64,000 bases of DNA from Flavobacterium sp. BFFFF2 (GTDB lineage: Bacteria > Bacteroidota > Bacteroidia > Flavobacteriales > Flavobacteriaceae): the NCBI GenBank assembly GCA_002256385.1, contig NKJD01000019.1, forward strand, positions 1 through 64,000, read 5' to 3'. The notes beneath the pieces are model-generated. The model was not told where the DNA came from, did no database searches, and was given only the letters and a program-made list of their open reading frames with translations. Below, piece by piece: positions 8,737-18,100 of this stretch. Positions within the stretch are counted from its first letter, which is position 1; every line of letters begins with the position of its first letter. A program made the position numbers and the translations under genes.

Positions 8737-9711
8737 ATGTCTTTTTCCAAATTCATTATTGCACTTTGTTTGTTAGTAGTTTCTGGATCTAATGCCCAAG
8801 CAAACTTACTTAATGCTAAATCTCCTAGTGAAATAGGAAAAAAATCAGCTGCTCAATTAAACAGTGACAACGATAAGCCGTTACCCTATGGGTATGTGCA
8901 TGATCGTGACATTATGATGGGTAGAATGATCTGGGAACTTATTGATTTGGATGAGCGTGTAAATTTCCCATTGTATTACCCAACTGATACCAACAACATC
9001 GGTAACGATCGCCGTTCTCTTTTTGATGTTATTTTAAAGAATGTGAAAAGTGGTCGCATTAAAGAAGTATATTCTGACAGCTATTTCAATACAAAGAAGA
9101 CGCTAAAAGAAATGCAATCTTCATTTAAACATAGGGATACATTGCAGGCTGGATTCGATGAAATTAATAACAATTATGATGCTTACTATCCGAAAGAAAA
9201 AGAGGTTAGAGTTAAAGAAGGTAAACAGTGGGTTATTAAAAAGCAACCTGCTACTCCTGCAAAAGAACTAGATAAGCAATTTATTAATGAGAGAGAATTA
9301 GCGGCAATTGATATTTCTGGGTACAAAATTAAAGGATATTGGTATTTTGACAAACGTCAAGGTGAATTGAAATATCGTTTGATGGGTATTTGCCCTGTTG
9401 CTCCAGAAGCACGTGATATTGGTAAGGATAATCCTGATGTTATTGAATTGTTTTGGATCTATTATCCAAGTATTAGAGAAGTGTTGCATGAGGCTAAATC
9501 ATTTAATAATAGAAATTCTGCCATGCCTATTTCATTTGACCATTTGTTGAACTCACGTCGATTTAGTGGGGTTATTCAAAAAGAAGAAAATGTATATGGT
9601 GACCGTCAGATTGAAGATTACATGAAAGACAATTCCCAGATTCAATTAATTGAGTCGGAGCGTGTGAAAGAAAAAATCAGAGATTTTGAGTCTGACATGT
9701 GGAATTACTAA
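8737..9711 (+). CDS. gldN: GldN, T9SS periplasmic ring protein
   Basis: GldN (PorN) binds GldK in the outer-membrane-associated ring and contacts GldM. The ATG at 8737 gives a clean signal peptide (MSFSKFIIALCLLVVSGSNAQA, cleaved after NAQA); the frame extends to a GTG at 8713 but that would bury the signal behind eight extra residues. The mature region holds family features such as YVHDRDIMMGRMIWELIDL and YWYFDKRQGELKYRLMGICP. The predicted protein is 324 aa. It is last in gldKLMN, and the operon closes with a strong hairpin terminator 12 bp downstream. Confidence 0.94.
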   Translation: MSFSKFIIALCLLVVSGSNAQANLLNAKSPSEIGKKSAAQLNSDNDKPLPYGYVHDRDIMMGRMIWELIDLDERVNFPLYYPTDTNNIGNDRRSLFDVILKNVKSGRIKEVYSDSYFNTKKTLKEMQSSFKHRDTLQAGFDEINNNYDAYYPKEKEVRVKEGKQWVIKKQPATPAKELDKQFINERELAAIDISGYKIKGYWYFDKRQGELKYRLMGICPVAPEARDIGKDNPDVIELFWIYYPSIREVLHEAKSFNNRNSAMPISFDHLLNSRRFSGVIQKEENVYGDRQIEDYMKDNSQIQLIESERVKEKIRDFESDMWNY

Positions 9712-9723
9712 AAATTAATACAA

Positions 9724-9751
9724 AACTCCCACTTAGGTGGGAGTTTTTTTT
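9724..9751 (+). terminator. Rho-independent terminator of gldKLMN
   Basis: CTCCCAC and GTGGGAG-type arms pair around a short TTAG loop and are followed by eight T residues. The site lies directly after gldN and immediately before the next gene's start. Confidence 0.93.
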
Positions 9752-9756
9752 GACTT

Positions 9757-10812
9757 ATGCTTGATGTTTTAATTGTTGGTTTAGGGATTTCGGGGATTGC
9801 TTTGGCGCAACAGCTTGAAATGAATCACAAATCTTTTAAGGTGATCAGCGATCAGTCGCAGCAAGCTACAACTGTTGCAGGTGGTCTGTTTAACCCGATT
9901 AATTTTAAACGTTTTTCCTTAGCGTGGTCATCACCAAATCAGAAAGATTGTTTTGTTGCTTTTTACAAATATTTAGAAGATCAATTTGCTACTCAGTTTG
10001 TTTTTAACACAGCGGTGTTGCGTAAATTTCAATCTATTAAAGAACAAAATGATTGGTTTGTAAAAGCAGATCGAGATGACTTTTCAAGTCATTTAAATAC
10101 ACAGTTATTTCGTGGAAATTTTCGAGGTTTTGATGCTCCTTTTGGCTATGGAGAAACATTGTCAACCGGATATGTTGACACAAAAAAGCTCCAAAGTGTT
10201 TATTGGGATTATTTGAGTGCAACTGGCAAATTGATCGTTGACACGTTTCATTATGACCAATTACGGGTATTTGATCAACATATTGCATACAATGGCTTAG
10301 TGGCAAAAAAGATCATTTTTGCTGAAGGATATGGTTTGGTTAAAAATCCGTTTTTCAATTATTTGCCACTAGAAGGCTCCAAAGGAGAATTGCTGTATGC
10401 TAAGTTGTCCATTCCACCCAGTCGGATCATTTCATCGAATGTTTTTATCATTCCAACGCCACATTTTTGTAAAATAGGAGCTACCTATCATTTAACGGAT
10501 AAAACGGCTGATACGACCACTGAGGGTCGTTTGGAACTGGAAGAAAGGTTTTCTCATTTGTACAACCTACCATACGAAATCGTTGCGCAGGTCGCTGGAG
10601 TGCGTCCGACGGTTAAAGACCGTATTCCATTACTGGGCTGTCACCCAAAATATACCAACACCCTTTTTGTTTTTAATGGAATGGGGACTCGTGGTACGCT
10701 GCTTGCTCCAGCATTAGCCAGCTTGATGTATCAATTTATATTTAATGAAATTCCTTTAATTAAAGAAGTGAATATAATTCGTTACAGTTCACTTTTCCAA
10801 TCGGGATTGTAA
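9757..10812 (+). CDS. FAD-dependent oxidoreductase (DAO family)
   Basis: A 351-residue flavoprotein of the D-amino-acid/glycine oxidase fold. The N-terminus is a Rossmann FAD site (LIVGLGISGIALA, GxGxxG). AGGLFNPI near residue 42 and a C-terminal FAD-closing segment GMGTRGTLLAPALA near 306 are typical of the group. GVRPTVKDRIPLLG, near 282, is also found in DAO-type enzymes. The substrate cannot be told from sequence; small Bacteroidota members are usually annotated only as FAD-binding oxidoreductase. The ATG at 9757 lies inside the shadow of the gldN terminator. Its 3' end overlaps the convergent DUF983 gene by 31 bp. Confidence 0.88.
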   Translation: MLDVLIVGLGISGIALAQQLEMNHKSFKVISDQSQQATTVAGGLFNPINFKRFSLAWSSPNQKDCFVAFYKYLEDQFATQFVFNTAVLRKFQSIKEQNDWFVKADRDDFSSHLNTQLFRGNFRGFDAPFGYGETLSTGYVDTKKLQSVYWDYLSATGKLIVDTFHYDQLRVFDQHIAYNGLVAKKIIFAEGYGLVKNPFFNYLPLEGSKGELLYAKLSIPPSRIISSNVFIIPTPHFCKIGATYHLTDKTADTTTEGRLELEERFSHLYNLPYEIVAQVAGVRPTVKDRIPLLGCHPKYTNTLFVFNGMGTRGTLLAPALASLMYQFIFNEIPLIKEVNIIRYSSLFQSGL

Positions 10813-11168
10813 TGGATAAACAAATTGATATATATATTTCGCGCCAGTCGAAATGTAATAGGCGTTAAAATGATAAGTATGCCGAATATCACAAAGAATG
10901 AAGCCAGTAAATCTAAATTAAATATAAAATGACTAATAATAAAGGTTGCGATTCCCAATGCCACAGTTAAACCATAACTTACGTACATGGCGCCATAGAA
11001 GAACGAAGGCTCCATTTTGTAAACAGTGTGGCAATGGCTGCAACTTTCATGCATGTTATATAAATTTTTCAAATCGTATGGATTGCTCGTTACATACATA
11101 CTTTCTTCATGGCATTTTGGACAAGATCCTGTTAAAATGCTATTTAATTTGTTTCCTTTTTTTAACAT
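10782..11168 (-). CDS. DUF983 membrane protein
   Basis: A 128-residue protein of unknown function. It has an N-terminal zinc-ribbon-like part with two CxxC pairs (CPKC near residue 16, CSHC near 43) followed by two membrane helices (about 58-78 and 85-105), the standard DUF983 layout. The ATG at 11168 was preferred over a GTG six bases upstream because it matches the family N-terminus (MLKKG) and sits 17 bp after a TACCTTTG -7 element. It is convergent with the FAD oxidoreductase, overlapping its last 31 bp, and divergent from the ABC-F gene. Confidence 0.85.
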   Translation of the reverse strand: MLKKGNKLNSILTGSCPKCHEESMYVTSNPYDLKNLYNMHESCSHCHTVYKMEPSFFYGAMYVSYGLTVALGIATFIISHFIFNLDLLASFFVIFGILIILTPITFRLARNIYINLFIHYNPDWKSEL

Positions 11169-11184
11169 TTGCACAATTTTTCCA

Positions 11185-11192
11185 CAAAGGTA
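11185..11192 (-). promoter_or_regulatory. Putative -7 element for the DUF983 gene
   Basis: On the minus strand this reads TACCTTTG, an exact TAnnTTTG match, in the 64-bp gap between the divergent DUF983 and ABC-F genes. Confidence 0.5.
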
Positions 11193-11232
11193 TCCTATTC
11201 ACCAATAGGAACCGTAAACTAAGTTACCAATC

Positions 11233-13122
11233 ATGTTAAATGTACATAATATTTCTGTTTCCTTTGGAGGAACCTATTTGTTTGAAGAAATGGCTTTTCG
11301 TCTTGGCGGGGGCGACCGGGTGGGGCTTATCGGCAAAAATGGTGCCGGAAAGTCAACCTTGCTTAAGATTCTAGCAGGTACCCAGAAACCTGATTCGGGG
11401 GTTATTGCAACTGACAAAGAAGTTAAAATAGGCTTTCTGCAACAAGATATTGATTTTGAACAAGGCCGGACGGTCCTTGAAGAAGCTTACACTGCTTTTA
11501 AAGATATTGTGGCCATAGAAACAAGATTGGACGAGGTCAATCATTTGTTGGCTACCCGAACTGATTATGAAAGCGAGAGTTACCATAATATCATTGAAGA
11601 GATGACCGACTTAACCCATCATTATGATGTCATTGGTGGGTATAGCTATGTGGGAGATACCGAAAAAGTATTGCTTGGTTTGGGATTTACACGCGCCGAT
11701 TTTGACCAAAAGACAGAAACGTTCTCTGGTGGATGGCGCATGCGGATTGAATTGGCCAAACTGTTACTTCAAAGCAATGATATCCTTTTATTGGATGAGC
11801 CTACCAACCACTTAGATATTGAAAGTATCATTTGGTTGGAGAATTTTTTGAAGAGTTTCCCTGGGGTAGTCATCATTGTGTCGCACGACAAAATGTTTTT
11901 AGATCAAGTAACTAACAGGACCATTGAAATTTCTTTAGGGAAAGCCTATGATTATGCCAAACCCTATTCTGAATTTTTAGTATTGCGTCAAGAAATTCGC
12001 GACAAACAATTGGCCACCCAAAAAAACCAACAGAAAAAAATTGACGAAACAGAACGATTGATCGAAAAATTTAGGGCCAAGGCTTCAAAGGCTTCCATGG
12101 CTCAATCATTGATTAAAAAATTAGACAAGATAGACCGCATCGAGGTAGATGAAGACGACAATGCAGTCATGAACGTGAGGTTCCCAGCTGGTGTTGTGCC
12201 AGGAAAAGTGGTTTTAGATGTGGAGAATCTTTCTAAAAGTTATGGTGAACGTAAAATATTAAGTGATATTTCATTGTTGGTTGAACGGGGAAGTAAAATT
12301 GCTTTTGTTGGGCAGAATGGGCAAGGGAAGTCCACTTTCATGAAAGCGATTATTGAAGAAATTGAACATGAAGGTAAAGTAAACCTCGGTCACAATGTAG
12401 AGTTGGGTTATTTTGCGCAAAATCAGGCCGACTATTTAGATGGCGAAAAAACTTTGGTAGACACCATGACCGAAGCGGCCAACGATGGCAACCGATCAAA
12501 AGTTCGTGATATGTTAGGTTCTTTTTTATTTAGAGGTGACGACGTGGACAAAAAGGTAAAAGTTTTGTCGGGGGGTGAAAGGAACCGTTTGGCCTTGTGC
12601 CGGATGTTATTGCAACCATTTAATGTGTTGTTGATGGATGAGCCTACCAATCACTTAGATATTAAATCAAAAAATGTATTGAAATCGGCACTAAAGCAGT
12701 ATGATGGGACCTTGTTGCTGGTGTCGCACGACCGTGACTTTTTGCAAGGATTATCCAATGTGGTGTATGAATTTAAAGACCAAAAAATCAGGGAATATCT
12801 TGGCGATATCAATTTCTTTTTGGAGCAGCGCAACAACCAATCGATGCGCGATTTTGAACAGGATGGTATTAAAGTTGATGCCAAAAAGGAAAAGCCTCAA
12901 TCAAAAGATTCAAATAAATCAGACAAAACCCAACAGAACAAACTCAGTAAAATTGAAAGTCAAATTCAGGAATTGGAAAAGGCCATTCGGAAAGCAGATT
13001 TTCAATTGGCCGAGAATTATGAAAAGTATGCCAATGACACTGCTTTTTACGCTGATTACGACAAAAAAAAGAACCAATTGGGATTATTAATGACTGAATG
13101 GGAGTCTTTAATGGAAGGTTAA
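11233..13122 (+). CDS. ABC-F family ATPase
   Basis: A soluble twin-ATPase of the ABC-F class, which acts on ribosomes (translation factors or antibiotic protection) rather than in transport. First cassette: Walker A GKNGAGKST (residues about 36-44), signature FSGGWRMR, Walker B LLLDEPTNHLD. Linker around 240-300 is charged. Second cassette: Walker A GQNGQGKST (about 358), signature LSGGERNR, Walker B LLMDEPTNHLD. There are no membrane segments. A C-terminal basic and coiled-coil extension (about 545-629, from KSDKTQQNKL) resembles Uup/YheS-type housekeeping members. Length 629 is normal. Nothing here specifically indicates antibiotic resistance. Confidence 0.92.
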   Translation: MLNVHNISVSFGGTYLFEEMAFRLGGGDRVGLIGKNGAGKSTLLKILAGTQKPDSGVIATDKEVKIGFLQQDIDFEQGRTVLEEAYTAFKDIVAIETRLDEVNHLLATRTDYESESYHNIIEEMTDLTHHYDVIGGYSYVGDTEKVLLGLGFTRADFDQKTETFSGGWRMRIELAKLLLQSNDILLLDEPTNHLDIESIIWLENFLKSFPGVVIIVSHDKMFLDQVTNRTIEISLGKAYDYAKPYSEFLVLRQEIRDKQLATQKNQQKKIDETERLIEKFRAKASKASMAQSLIKKLDKIDRIEVDEDDNAVMNVRFPAGVVPGKVVLDVENLSKSYGERKILSDISLLVERGSKIAFVGQNGQGKSTFMKAIIEEIEHEGKVNLGHNVELGYFAQNQADYLDGEKTLVDTMTEAANDGNRSKVRDMLGSFLFRGDDVDKKVKVLSGGERNRLALCRMLLQPFNVLLMDEPTNHLDIKSKNVLKSALKQYDGTLLLVSHDRDFLQGLSNVVYEFKDQKIREYLGDINFFLEQRNNQSMRDFEQDGIKVDAKKEKPQSKDSNKSDKTQQNKLSKIESQIQELEKAIRKADFQLAENYEKYANDTAFYADYDKKKNQLGLLMTEWESLMEG

Positions 13123-13177
13123 TTTATTATTGTAACAAAGCCAACAGTCGTTCGTCTTATTGTTCAATCTGAACGAT

Positions 13178-14071
13178 ATGAACGAATTGGTTTCCCTTCA
13201 TGCCATTAATAAAAAATATGGCAAACGACAAGTTTTACACAATGTTAGTTTTACTATTGAGCGTGGCGAAGTTTATGGCTTATTAGGCCCAAACGGAAGC
13301 GGCAAATCAACAACTTTAGGAATCATATTAAATGTGGTTTCGGCAACCAGTGGCACCTATGAATGGTTCCAAGGACGGCAAACCGTGCAACAAGCACTCA
13401 AAAAGGTAGGGGCTCTCATTGAACGTCCTAATTTTTATCCGTATTTGAGTGCGTGGGACAATTTGAAAATTGTTTGTCTCATTAAAGAAATTTCGTCAGC
13501 TGCCATTGATGAAAAACTGAAACTTGTTGGCTTGTTTGACCGCCGCAACGACGCTTTTAAAACCTATTCTTTAGGGATGAAACAGCGTTTAGCCATCGCA
13601 TCTGCTTTATTAAACAATCCGGAATTACTTATTTTAGATGAGCCTACCAATGGCTTAGACCCCGAAGGAATTCGTCACATTCGTGATTTGATTCCTCAAA
13701 TTGCTTCTCAAGGAACTACCATTTTATTGGCCTCCCATTTATTAGACGAAGTAGAGAAAACGTGTAGCCGCGTGTTGATCCTCAAAGAAGGCCATTTGTT
13801 GTTTGATGGGCCTGTTTCGGCAGTGCGGAATGCACCGTCCTATTTTGAAATTGGTTTTGAAGGAAATGCAGAACAAGTTTGTAGTATCATTTCACGGAAT
13901 CCAGCGGTAGCAAGGGCAAAAGTCATGGCGCCGAATCGCATTCATGTTGAAACTGAATTAACTGGTGCAGCACTCAATGCATGGGCAAATCAGCAAGGGG
14001 TTGTTTTTAATCATTTGGTTTACAAACAGCAATCACTTGAAGATCAGTTTTTGGCAATTACCAAACAATAA
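13178..14071 (+). CDS. ABC-2 type transporter ATP-binding protein
   Basis: A 297-residue ATPase with Walker A GPNGSGKST, Q-loop region, signature YSLGMKQRLAIA, Walker B LLILDEPTNGLDPEG and the switch His in LASHLLDE, followed by a C-terminal regulatory stretch as in NatA/CcmA-like exporters. The ATG at 13178 is preferred to a TTG at 13160. The permease gene follows 82 bp later and the two probably form one exporter of unknown substrate. Confidence 0.9.
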   Translation: MNELVSLHAINKKYGKRQVLHNVSFTIERGEVYGLLGPNGSGKSTTLGIILNVVSATSGTYEWFQGRQTVQQALKKVGALIERPNFYPYLSAWDNLKIVCLIKEISSAAIDEKLKLVGLFDRRNDAFKTYSLGMKQRLAIASALLNNPELLILDEPTNGLDPEGIRHIRDLIPQIASQGTTILLASHLLDEVEKTCSRVLILKEGHLLFDGPVSAVRNAPSYFEIGFEGNAEQVCSIISRNPAVARAKVMAPNRIHVETELTGAALNAWANQQGVVFNHLVYKQQSLEDQFLAITKQ

Positions 14072-14153
14072 CAAAGTAAATATTAAACCACGCTGCGAAG
14101 TCCCTAAAATCTTATAAAGGGGGTTTCTTGAGCATCAATAATACAACCTACTT

Positions 14154-15002
14154 ATGAAAGAACAACTGATACGTTTGAGTTCTATTGAATGGAACAAAGT
14201 TTGGAAAAACCGGTCAAACCGCATTCTACTAATCGGCTATTTCTTAATTTTATCGCTAATTGCGCTCATAGCATCCATTAAATTCAATGTAGGCAATGTA
14301 GTGATAAACCCGGCCACTCAAGGGGCTTTTGATTTTCCGTACATCTGGCACTTAACAACCTTCATAGCTGGTATCCTTAAGTTTTTCTTGGCTTTGGTGG
14401 TGGTAAGCATGATTACCAATGAATATACTTATAATACCCTCAAGCAAAATTTGATTGATGGGCTCACTAAGGCGGAATTTATTGCAACCAAAAGTGTAGT
14501 AATTGTGGGGCTTTCGCTGGCTTCGATGCTTTTTGTCATGATTTTGACTTTTACTTTGGGAATGATTTTTTCATCGTATGACGATTGGAGTTTGGTGTTC
14601 ACCGATTGGCAATATTTAGGGGCTTATTTCTTAAAATTAGTTGGCTTTTATTCATTCTGTTTGTTTTTGGGTTTGCTGTTCAAACGCTCCGCCATTGCCA
14701 TTGCTTTTTTGGTGCTGTGGTCAATAGCTGAGGGCATCATTTATGTTGTACTGTCAAAACTGGTATTCACTCAAGGAAATTGGGCCACATATATTCATAA
14801 CTGCATGCCTTTGGAGGCACTTGCCAATCTAATAAAAGAACCATTTACCCGTTTTTCTGCTGTTAAAACCATAGGGCAAGCGGTGGGCGAAAACATGATG
14901 AAAGATTATTCTGTACCCTTAAGTGCCGTGTTGATTGTGTTGGTTTGGATCGTAATATTTCACGTTGCTTCCTATAAAATTTTAAAGCGACGAGACCTGT
15001 AA
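14154..15002 (+). CDS. ABC-2 type transporter permease
   Basis: A 282-residue integral membrane protein with about six hydrophobic helices (near residues 25-43, 70-90, 112-137, 158-175, 184-205, 258-276), matching a NatB/ABC-2 permease. The segment SMITNEYTYNTLKQNLIDGLTKAEF after the second helix is the coupling-helix region typical of this class (reads NEYTxxT). It lies directly after its ATPase gene and ends before a terminator, so the pair forms a two-gene unit. The substrate is not identifiable. Confidence 0.88.
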   Translation: MKEQLIRLSSIEWNKVWKNRSNRILLIGYFLILSLIALIASIKFNVGNVVINPATQGAFDFPYIWHLTTFIAGILKFFLALVVVSMITNEYTYNTLKQNLIDGLTKAEFIATKSVVIVGLSLASMLFVMILTFTLGMIFSSYDDWSLVFTDWQYLGAYFLKLVGFYSFCLFLGLLFKRSAIAIAFLVLWSIAEGIIYVVLSKLVFTQGNWATYIHNCMPLEALANLIKEPFTRFSAVKTIGQAVGENMMKDYSVPLSAVLIVLVWIVIFHVASYKILKRRDL

Positions 15003-15021
15003 TCGTAAATAATTTAATTTG

Positions 15022-15070
15022 AAAAGTATAATATGTTCATGCTGTTTTTAACATATTATACTTTTTTTTA
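15022..15070 (+). terminator. Rho-independent terminator after ABC-2 permease
   Basis: A 16-bp A/T-rich perfect stem (15022-15037 with 15050-15065) with a 12-nt loop runs into a T-tract. The long arms are symmetrical enough to work on both strands. Confidence 0.85.
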
Positions 15071-15152
15071 TTTAAGTGAAATTTAAAGTTATTGCCGGTA
15101 CTTTGCCATTTATAAATCTGAATTTTGGAGGTTAAATGGCGATAAATTGAAA

Positions 15153-18100
15153 ATGAAACAATTACTTGTATGTATGGCCCTTTTTTGGGCTTTTTGTCTG
15201 AATGCACAATTTAGTAAAACGCATTACATTCCACCTGTTTCACATGCTGATGCGCAGGAGCCGCAAGGACAATCACTATATATTTCATGTCCAAGTATCA
15301 CCCCTATTAATTTTATTTTAAAACCCATTGGAGGAACGCCGATAACAGGAACGGTAAGTAGAGATATCCCGTTTGTTTATGATATTGGATTTGGGGCCGA
15401 TACCCAAATGATGATTGACAAAGCACAAGTAGGTCAAGTTCAACATAATAAGGGTTTTGTAATAGAAGCGGATGACGTGGTGTATGCCACGGTGCGTTAC
15501 ACATCAACGCCAGAGCATTTCCAAGCAGGAAGTATTGTTTCAAAAGGTATTGCGGCGTTAGGGACTCGCTTTAGAGTTGGTGGGTTTACGAATACCAATC
15601 CGCCAGCTATTAACGATAATCACTATACTTTTGCCACAGTCATGGCGACGGAAAATGGCACTACCGTTAATTTCTCCAATATTAAAGTCGGAAGTTCTTT
15701 AATTAATGTTGGTTCAAATACTGTTGCTCCTATTGTGTTAAATGCATTTGAGACCTATGCCATTGCAGTTAGTGGGCCTTCAGCTGTGAATCGGGATGCT
15801 TTAATTGGTGCTTTAATTACCTCTGACAAAGACATTGTAGTTAATTGTGGTTCTTTTGCAGGCAGTAATGCGGCGACAGGAAATATTGATTTAGGAACTG
15901 ATCAAATAGTGCCTGCCAAGTTGGTTGGGACTGAATATATTTTCATCAAAGGTCAAGGGGGCGATCCTGTCGAGCAGCCGCTATTAATTGCAGATGAACC
16001 AAATACAGAAATTTATTTAAATGGCAGTTCAACAGCTACTGTAACCTTAGCAGCTGGTGAATACCTCGCGCTTAATGGTTCAGCTTATTCCGTTACAGGT
16101 AATTTGTATGTCCGTGCAAGCAAGCCTGTATTTGCTTATCAAGGACTTGGTGGTGGAACTGGCCCTCAAAATCAGAATATGCATTTTGTACCGCCATTGA
16201 GTTGTAAAACGCCAAGTAGCATCAATAATATTCCAAAAATTAATGAGGTAAGTACCCTTACTAATTTTTTTGCTTCGCTTTGTTTGGTTACAAGAACGGG
16301 ATCGACACTCAGTTTTATTGTAGATGGAGTGAATTTTACGGTGACTGAATTGGCTACTCAGTTTAATTTAACACTTAGTGGTCCGAACGCGGTTACAGGA
16401 AATGCGAACTATGTTACTTATGCTATAACTTCAACCGACCCAAATTTTGGATTGACTGGAAATGTTTCTGCTATTTCAGACAATGAACTTTACTTGTCGT
16501 ATTATGGTTCAAGTGGGGCGGCAACTTATGGTGGTTTTTATTCGGGTTTTACTTTTAAACCTCAAATAACCTTAAGTGGTAATATTGCCACTAATGGATT
16601 GTGTTTGCCAAATGTTAGTTTAGATGTAAGTTCTTTAAATGGTTTTGATACGTTTGATTGGTTTTTGAATGGAAATCAGATTCTAAATGTATCATCGAAT
16701 CAGTATGTGCCAACCCAGCCAGGCTATTACTATGTCCGAGCAACCATTACCAATTGTACACAACTGATATCAGATGTTTTACCGATTAGCCTTTGTCCAC
16801 CAGACATGGATTCGGATACCATTCCAGATGCCGTAGACGTTGATAATGACAATGACGGCATTACCAATTGTACGGAATCATTGGGCGATCAAAATCTAGA
16901 TTTAACCAATTTGGCGGCAGGAACTGTAAGTGTTTCCAGTTATTCCAATTCATTTACAGGAACTACAAATTATACTGGAACCGGAACGGCCATTAATCCG
17001 AGTGGGACGGCTTCCGGTGTGCTTACTTTTAATGTGCCTGCGGGCGTAGGTAACGACAGCAGTTACGAGCTTCAATTTGCCACTCCCTTGCATCTTTCGG
17101 CCTCCTATGTGCCTGCAGGGAATGTATTGTTGTCTCCTAATAGCAAACTGCAATTTGTGACCGATCCACAACATGTACTCACTGTTGTGAATCCGCAAAA
17201 CAGTATTTTAATAGACACCAATTACGATGGCATTTATGAATCGGGTGTTACCCAGTTTTCGTCTTTTGATATCCGTTTTATTCCGAATAGTGCCCAGCCC
17301 TTAGCTGCGAATGAAGCTGCTTTTTTGGTTTCTGGTTATGATATTAAAAAATTGACGGTACATTTAATCAATCGATCCGATTTAGTGGATGTGGCAGGTT
17401 CCGTGAAAATATTTGCCAGTTGCATTACGATCGATACTGATGGCGATGGGTTCTCAGACCAAACGGATTGGGACAGTGACAATGACGGCATTCCCGATGT
17501 ATTTGAAGCCTCAACAACCGCTTTAACATTGTCAACGACCGATGCCAACCATGACGGCATGTGGGATGTGTATGGAGCAGGGATTGTTCCCGTTGATACA
17601 GATGCCGATTCGATTCCCGATTATGTAGATTTGGACAGTGACAACGATGGTATTTATGATTTTGACGAATCTGGTGCAAGCGCAGCCGACATCAATCATG
17701 ATGGCCAGGTAGATAGTGCTACTTATAACCCAAATGGATTGGCAGGAATCATAAACAATGGGAATGCCTTGAGTCCGATCACCTATGCTATTTGGGACAC
17801 AGATGCCAATGGTATTCCCAATTACCGTTCGATAGATAGCGACGCAGATGGGTGCTTTGACGTAACGGAAGCTGGGTTTGTTGATGTAAATAACGATGGT
17901 ATAGTCGGAAATACAATACCAACTGTTACCAATTTACAAGGTGTAGTGACAAGTAGTTCAGGTTATTTGACACCTGCTGCCAATGTAACCATTTCGGCTC
18001 CCATTTCCATCAGCCTCCAACCTACTGACCAGACCGTTTGTGAATTTCAAAACGCAGCTTTTACAATTGTCAACACGGCCGTTGACACCATTCAATGGGA

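Noticed and set aside
10946..11239. Plus-strand frames overlapping the DUF983 gene.
   Set aside because: They are antisense to a gene with CxxC motifs and two membrane helices, and have no family match.
11233..13122. Antibiotic-resistance ABC-F (Vga/Msr/OptrA type).
   Set aside because: The charged C-terminal extension and overall length fit housekeeping Uup/YheS-like members, and no resistance gene context exists.
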